This document shows positions 59,188 through 64,000 of a stretch of DNA of 64,000 nucleotides, piece after piece. The stretch comes from Panicum virgatum (lineage: Eukaryota; Streptophyta; Magnoliopsida; Poales; Poaceae), in contig NC_053149.1 in NCBI RefSeq assembly GCF_016808335.1, forward strand, positions 57,961,922 through 58,025,921. Reading direction: 5' to 3'. Under the pieces are notes generated by a model. The model was not told where the DNA came from. It ran no database searches and saw only the letters and a program-made list of their open reading frames with translations. A program made the position numbers and the translations under genes. Positions within the stretch are counted from its first letter, which is position 1. Every line of letters starts with the position of its first letter.

Positions 59188-59472
59188 GGAGCTGGTACCA
59201 AATGGACCATGCACAACAACGGATTTGACATGATTGCAGCAAACTGCAAACCTGACCAGTGACCATCACTGAAGACACAAATGAGAAATCCTCTAGCTCC
59301 AGGCAGAGTTTATTATCATAACGTTCCCCTGAGAAGAGCAGACGAATGCTCATTTCAGTACAATCCAACAGCGGATCACAAGCATCCTAGCACAAAGCAG
59401 GAACAATTTACACATAGATGGCACATCATAACAGCACAGAACCTGAACAAGCAAACCACCGAAGCAACCACT

Positions 59473-61698
59473 TCAAGCATATGGCGTCATCAGAGCTGCA
59501 ACCTTCTGAACAGATGGCCTCTCCATCAGGCTAGACCACCAGGCCTTCACATGGGGGTACCCATCAAGCACCGAGGCATGGGGCGTTGCAAACAAGCACA
59601 GGGTGGCAGAGACATGGTTAAGGTCAGCAAGGCTGAGGAAGTCTCCAGCCAGGTACTTGTACTTGGTCAGGCGCGCCTCGTACACCTCCAGCACCTTCTT
59701 CAGCTTCTCAAGATTCTCCTCAACAACCTTCTGGTCAGTGGATCCCCCAAACATAGGTCTGACGAGGCACTGTAAGAGGATGGGCTCCAGCACAGAGGTG
59801 TACTGGTTGGCCTCCACCTCCATCCAGACATCCACCATTGCTGACTCCTCAAGATTGCCTTCCTTCAACAGCTCCGGCTTGTGTTTACGGGCTGCATACT
59901 TGCAAATTGCACGCGATTCTAATAGAGGAGAAAATAATAGCAAAATTAGAAAAAAAAATAAACATCATTGGCAGATACAAAAGGATTCTACAGGAGCATC
60001 CGACAGTATAAACCCTCTCAGAAAGTGATGAGTAGAAAGAAAATTATATCACTTCGTTCATTGGACAAGGTGAACCAGAACAAGTCACTTAAAGGTGTTG
60101 GTCCCTTTCAATTTAATTTTTATAGGGAACATATAAATGTAAAAACATCATCATTGGACTGGTGTGAAAAAAATGAAGCACAAGATAAGCAAACTACCTA
60201 AGTAGTTCCTACCGCACCATGACATTTTGCAATCAGGCAGAATTTTTTTCATCATGCCGTATTACAAATGTGAGAGAGTTGTTGATTTCCTTTAGTGCAG
60301 GACTCTGAACAGCTGATGTGATTCTAGGAAAAGCTGAGATAGCGGCGCCTCAGCTGATGTCCACATGGCTGAACAGCTTTTGTTGCTAATCTCGCCATAT
60401 GTTATGAAACGGGTAAAATTACCAACAATAAATGAAATAGCGGCGACAGGAACATACTAGAAACAACTCAAAAGGATCGCCAAGAGATAGAATCATACCC
60501 CAGACGTACAAGTCACCATCTTGCAAAGCTGGAACCTGACCAAATGGCTGCATAGGAACATATAATTGTGTTAAGAGTCAGGACAGAGTTCCAAAAATCA
60601 GATGTTCTAATACATTACATCCTCGCCAGTTAAAATTTCCAATTAGCTTATGATTGTGTACATCATGTTAAATTTCAGATAGGTCATACATGCATCAACA
60701 AGCTCAAAACATACATATATTCAAAAGATTTTAGTTTTATGTCAGAAGTATAATTGTTGAGAAGTACACAAAAGGAGTTGTTGGCATGTACTAGTTTACT
60801 TCTTGAAACGGTTTAAAGAGAATGCACAATTGTGCACCCAACAAAATTTCAGAATTGCAGGATTTTAGTCATCCTGCGTGTCAAACCAGTTACCAGTTCG
60901 TTGACCTATCCAAAATAGTCATCAATTTCTCAGCTCTAAGCCCCTCAGATCTGAAATTCCCATTGTCCTCTCCCTCCCTTGCTAGCACTTGATCAAATCA
61001 TATGAACAACAATCCAGCACGTAAGTCAAAACCAAGCGAAGAACAATTGGACCAGGATAAGGAGGGGCGAACTAGACGAGCAGCGAATAATTTTGACATT
61101 CTTATTAGTCCTAATCGAGTGCAAGGAATTTCAATCTACTTCGTACGGCCCAAATCTTGGCTATGGTCAAGAGTGTAAAAGTTACATCTGCGCACATACT
61201 TACACCCCATGGTGAGAGGTGAGTGGCGTCGGTGGTAGGTGCTGGAATTGAAGACCGAAGAATTCGGTAAATCGCACCGCGGCGGGAATGGGTAGCCTAG
61301 TACACATACTATGGTCCTCCAACTTCGGAATCAGGTAGATCTCCTAAATCTTGAATCCCCTACTCCACCACCCAAACCCTAGCCTTGAATCCTAAAACCC
61401 CGACGAGACTACGAGAGGCTAGGCGCGAGAGGGAAAATTTCTCTCAGATCACCCATCGACGATAACGACCGTAGCGCCATCAGCACGCGAACAGAGGACT
61501 GCCCTTGTATTTGCCAGGCGGGAAAAAAAGAGGGGGGGTGGTACGTACGTTGCGGGCGAGGTGCTCGGGGCTCTTGTGCTCGCCGGTGGCGAAGTTGATG
61601 GGCACGATCTCGTACTCTGCGCCGGCCTCCTCCAGCACCAGCGCGCTCCTCGTCACGTTCCACGACAGCTTCGGGCCGTACAGCTTCATCGGAGCCAT
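59473..61698 (-). CDS. GSTF: Phi-class glutathione S-transferase (GSTF)
   Basis: Three exons on the minus strand: 61698-61549 (50 codons), 60547-60499 and 59918-59473. GT-AG junctions with phases 0 and 1 give 214 aa, the usual GSTF length. The N-terminal thioredoxin fold includes MAPMKLYGPKLSWNVTRSA, with Ser in the catalytic region, the glutathione-binding PFGQVPALQDGD and ESRAICKY. The C-terminal helical domain contains LADLNHVSATLCL and WWSSLMERPSVQKV. The enzyme conjugates glutathione to electrophiles and peroxides in the cytosol; phi GSTs are prominent in herbicide and stress detoxification in grasses. Intron positions are the standard GSTF ones. Intact, unlike the copy at 18444-21040. 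Confidence 0.95.
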
Positions 61699-62054
61699 GA
61701 TCTCTCTCCCTTCCGAGACCGAACCTTTCCCCTCCGACCCTCCCCTCGGTTCTTCTTCCTTGGCTGTGATTCTCTCTCTCTCTCTGCCCAAAGTGGCGCT
61801 CTGGGCCTGGCCCCCGTTTAATAGGCGCGCGACCGGCTGGGAGGGCGCAGCGGCCGCCGCGGGTGTGGCTGTTGAGTGGAGTGGGAGCGGGTGGGTTGCC
61901 AGTTGGTGGCGGTGCAGCCGCGGCAGCGGCAGCCCCGTTGGTCAACTACCCCGCACGTCTAGATGCTTCCTTTTCGGTGTTCCAGTTCTTTTTTTCTACT
62001 CGCCCGGGACCGGACTACCGGAGAGGGCGACAGGCGGAGACGCAAGCGATTACG

Positions 62055-62494
62055 GCGGGCTCCGGTTCTGCTATACCGGATCGGTTTTACTGGAAACAGA
62101 TCGAAACCAGTTGGATTCAAATTTGAATTCAAAATTTCTAGTGCTACCGGTTTGGACCAGTATAACACCGGTTTGACCGATTTACCGGCCGATTTGGACG
62201 GTTTAGCAAGTGGGTCTTAATGGGCTGTCCCATTTTTTCCATTTCTTTTTTGGTTTAACTTCAAATGCCCGAAAAGTATATTAAATGAACGAATTTTTGA
62301 GAAAATTTGACACCATTATATTCGTCGCACCTTGAAGTATTTTTAGATTTTTTTGGAATTTTTCATTTTTTTGAATTCAAATTTGAATTTTGAATTTGGG
62401 CCGGTTTGATACCGGGCCAAACCGTAACCGGCCCGAACCGGTTTGACCGGTAACCGGTCAAACCGGACCGGTTCCAACCGGTTTGGTTAACCCT
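62055..62494. mobile_element. CCGGTTTGACCGG-rich TIR element, copy 2
   Basis: About 440 bp, similar to 4491-5016 in the AT-rich core and in the CCGG-rich ends. The left GST block has the empty site (aagcaattacgctcggtag at 22271-22289), while here gcgattacg and gctcggtag are separated by the element. That comparison fixes the borders to within a few bases. Confidence 0.8.
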
Positions 62495-62576
62495 GCTCGG
62501 TAGTGCGTCACCGAGGCGTCAAGATTCGCAATTTCACACACCCGAACCGGAGGCTGCAGCTCACTTCTATTCACTA

Positions 62577-62718
62577 TATTTGTTTGGCTTGTCAGCAAAC
62601 TAGCTAGCAGTGTTTTTCTCTCCTACCAAATCAGCTCAACCACCAGCCAACCAGCAGTACTTTTCTCTCATAACAAATCAGTACCATCTACGAGCTACAG
62701 TCAAATGAACAGGGTATT
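62577..62718. mobile_element. Small hAT-like MITE
   Basis: About 140 bp present only in the right GST block. Starts ctattcactatatttgtttgg and ends caaatgaacaggg, which are weakly inverted relative to each other, a style common in grass hAT MITEs. Confidence 0.5.
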
Positions 62719-63080
62719 GCTTTTTGTTGAAAATAAAAACGCAGCTCATTAGCGAAACCTTTCTTTCTCGTCACATTTGGATGGCTAAAGGTATTTAGGT
62801 GGATTAAAAATGAATGTTAAACTTTAACACTTATTAATATTATATCTTCACAAGAATTTCTAAGTCCTAACTAAAGTTTAGCTTACTTTATTAACACTCC
62901 TGTTTGGAAAGACTAGCGCTAATTTAACATTTTAGAGCATTAGAACTTTAGATCCAAACTTCCCCAAGTCTTCTCCAATTTCTTTTCTTTTTTTGCGAAA
63001 TCCTCCAATTCCATTTACCTTTTTTTTCCTTAAGCATGAGTTTAAGGTGATGTATCTTTGCTTTAGCTTTGGCTTTGCTC

Positions 63081-64000
63081 TGTGAAGCGTCCCCTCATAA
63101 GAGGTGACTCAAATGTGATATAAATATCAGTCCCAGAAGGCTGATAACACATTTATTACATCAGATGGTACATCACTGTACAACTCTACACGGTAATGGG
63201 CAATGAAGCGCCACTATCGCGAGGACAACAACTAAAATCCAAACAAGGACGTGAACCACGACGAGATCATCAGAGTCTTGCGCCATACGAAGTTTCCTGC
63301 GGGTGACTCTAGCCACAGGCAATGTTGGGTGCAGAACGGAACCCCTACTCAACGTTCTCGGGAATAAACTCTAGGTCTTTCTCTGTAAAAATTAAGTAAG
63401 GGTTAGTACAAACATACTCAGCAAGTTCAAGCACACCCACAGAGGGGGTATAAACATGATATATGATCAAGAATAAGGTTAAAGTTTAATTTGCAGAAAG
63501 CTAATTTTCATGCATGGGTTTATTTTGAAACAGGGTTTTTCTTAAAACAAATCTTTAGTAACTGAGTGGGGTTGATCCTGCATAAAGGATCCAAGTTTTA
63601 AATTGCTACCGGACTCCTCATCCGCCGTAACACACGGCACAGCTGCCAGACATTTTTCCAAAACAACTCACGCTAGCCCATCCACTCCCAGAAGAAGTAC
63701 TAGTTGTGTGACCAAACCGTAACTCGCCCAGTACCGTGGGCACGACTATTCCAATAGGTTTTAACTCTGCAGAGGTGTGCAGCTTTAACCACAAGTGGGG
63801 TACCACAGCACGATCACCTACTATCGGTGCAGATCCCAACAAAGCCATTACTCACCTTAGCTAGACCTGACTAGCCAACACGGAATCCACCAAGGGGTCA
63901 TTGACCTATTACCGAGGTTTAACCGGGGCATAAGTCACCACGATCTTATCCCTTCTCCTTGATCACCCGTTGCTCTCAGCTCTCCGGATGGCTATTAGAC
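63081..64000 (-). mobile_element. Edge of another LTR element
   Basis: Similarity to the left GST block stops at ggctttgctctg and is followed by TGTGAAGCGTCCCCTC. On the minus strand an AATAAA signal (about 63148) and a GAGTATGTTTGTACTAAC stretch resemble the 3' portion of Tekay-type LTRs. It continues past the window end. Confidence 0.55.

Larger units (their letters stand above)
59188..63082. repeat. Duplicated GST block, right copy
   Basis: Counterpart of 18101-22718, direct orientation. Carries two insertions absent from the left copy (62055-62494 and about 62577-62718) and lacks three found there. Confidence 0.85.

Overview
The window is nuclear DNA from a plant, almost certainly a grass. 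The genes have GT-AG introns and plant-specific products (chloroplast NDH factor CRR7, X8/PDCB callose-binding protein, phi-class glutathione S-transferase, EXO70, DUF620). Exons are strongly GC-rich, and the repeats are typical of grasses: Stowaway and Tourist-like MITEs and Gypsy elements of the Tekay, Tat and Athila types. I cannot name the species.

Layout. Positions 1-17350 are gene-rich: the 3' half of a glycerophosphodiester phosphodiesterase gene (+), CRR7 (+), an EXO70 exocyst gene (+), a DUF620 gene (-) and a PDCB-like X8 gene (-). Small transposons sit between them. Two larger insertions lie between DUF620 and PDCB. One is a retroposon-like element at about 10931-13300 carrying three 147-bp tandem units. 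The other is a 2.8-kb foldback element at 13474-16273 whose TTA target site is the stop codon of the PDCB gene.

Positions 18.4-22.7 kb and 59.1-63.08 kb are two copies of one duplicated block holding a minus-strand GSTF gene. The left copy is a pseudogene (4-bp deletion, 8-bp insertion, altered conserved residues). The right copy is intact, 214 aa. Insertions present in only one copy can be recognised by their empty sites in the other.

Positions 23983-58799, between the two GST copies, are a nested stack of LTR retrotransposons. A Tekay-like solo LTR (E, target duplication GAGCT at 23978 and 58800) was split by a Tat-type Gypsy element on the minus strand (A, 24137-55177) with an antisense extra ORF. 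A was then hit by B (30750-40093, target duplication CTTGG), a young element with 3.67-kb LTRs and only gag-protease, and by C (about 40344-51740), a gag-only element. C carries a Tip100-like hAT element in its left LTR (8-bp duplication GCTGTTAC) and a nearly complete Athila-type element D (43157-51065) inside its gag ORF. Removing the stack leaves about 1.6 kb between the GST copies, so they began as a close tandem pair. The last 0.9 kb is the edge of another LTR element.

No tRNA, rRNA or CRISPR was found. The cellular genes are unrelated in function. The most unusual signals are the foldback element at the PDCB stop codon, a spliced-ORF-like structure inside the LTRs of B, the gag-only element C, and the antisense ORF of A.
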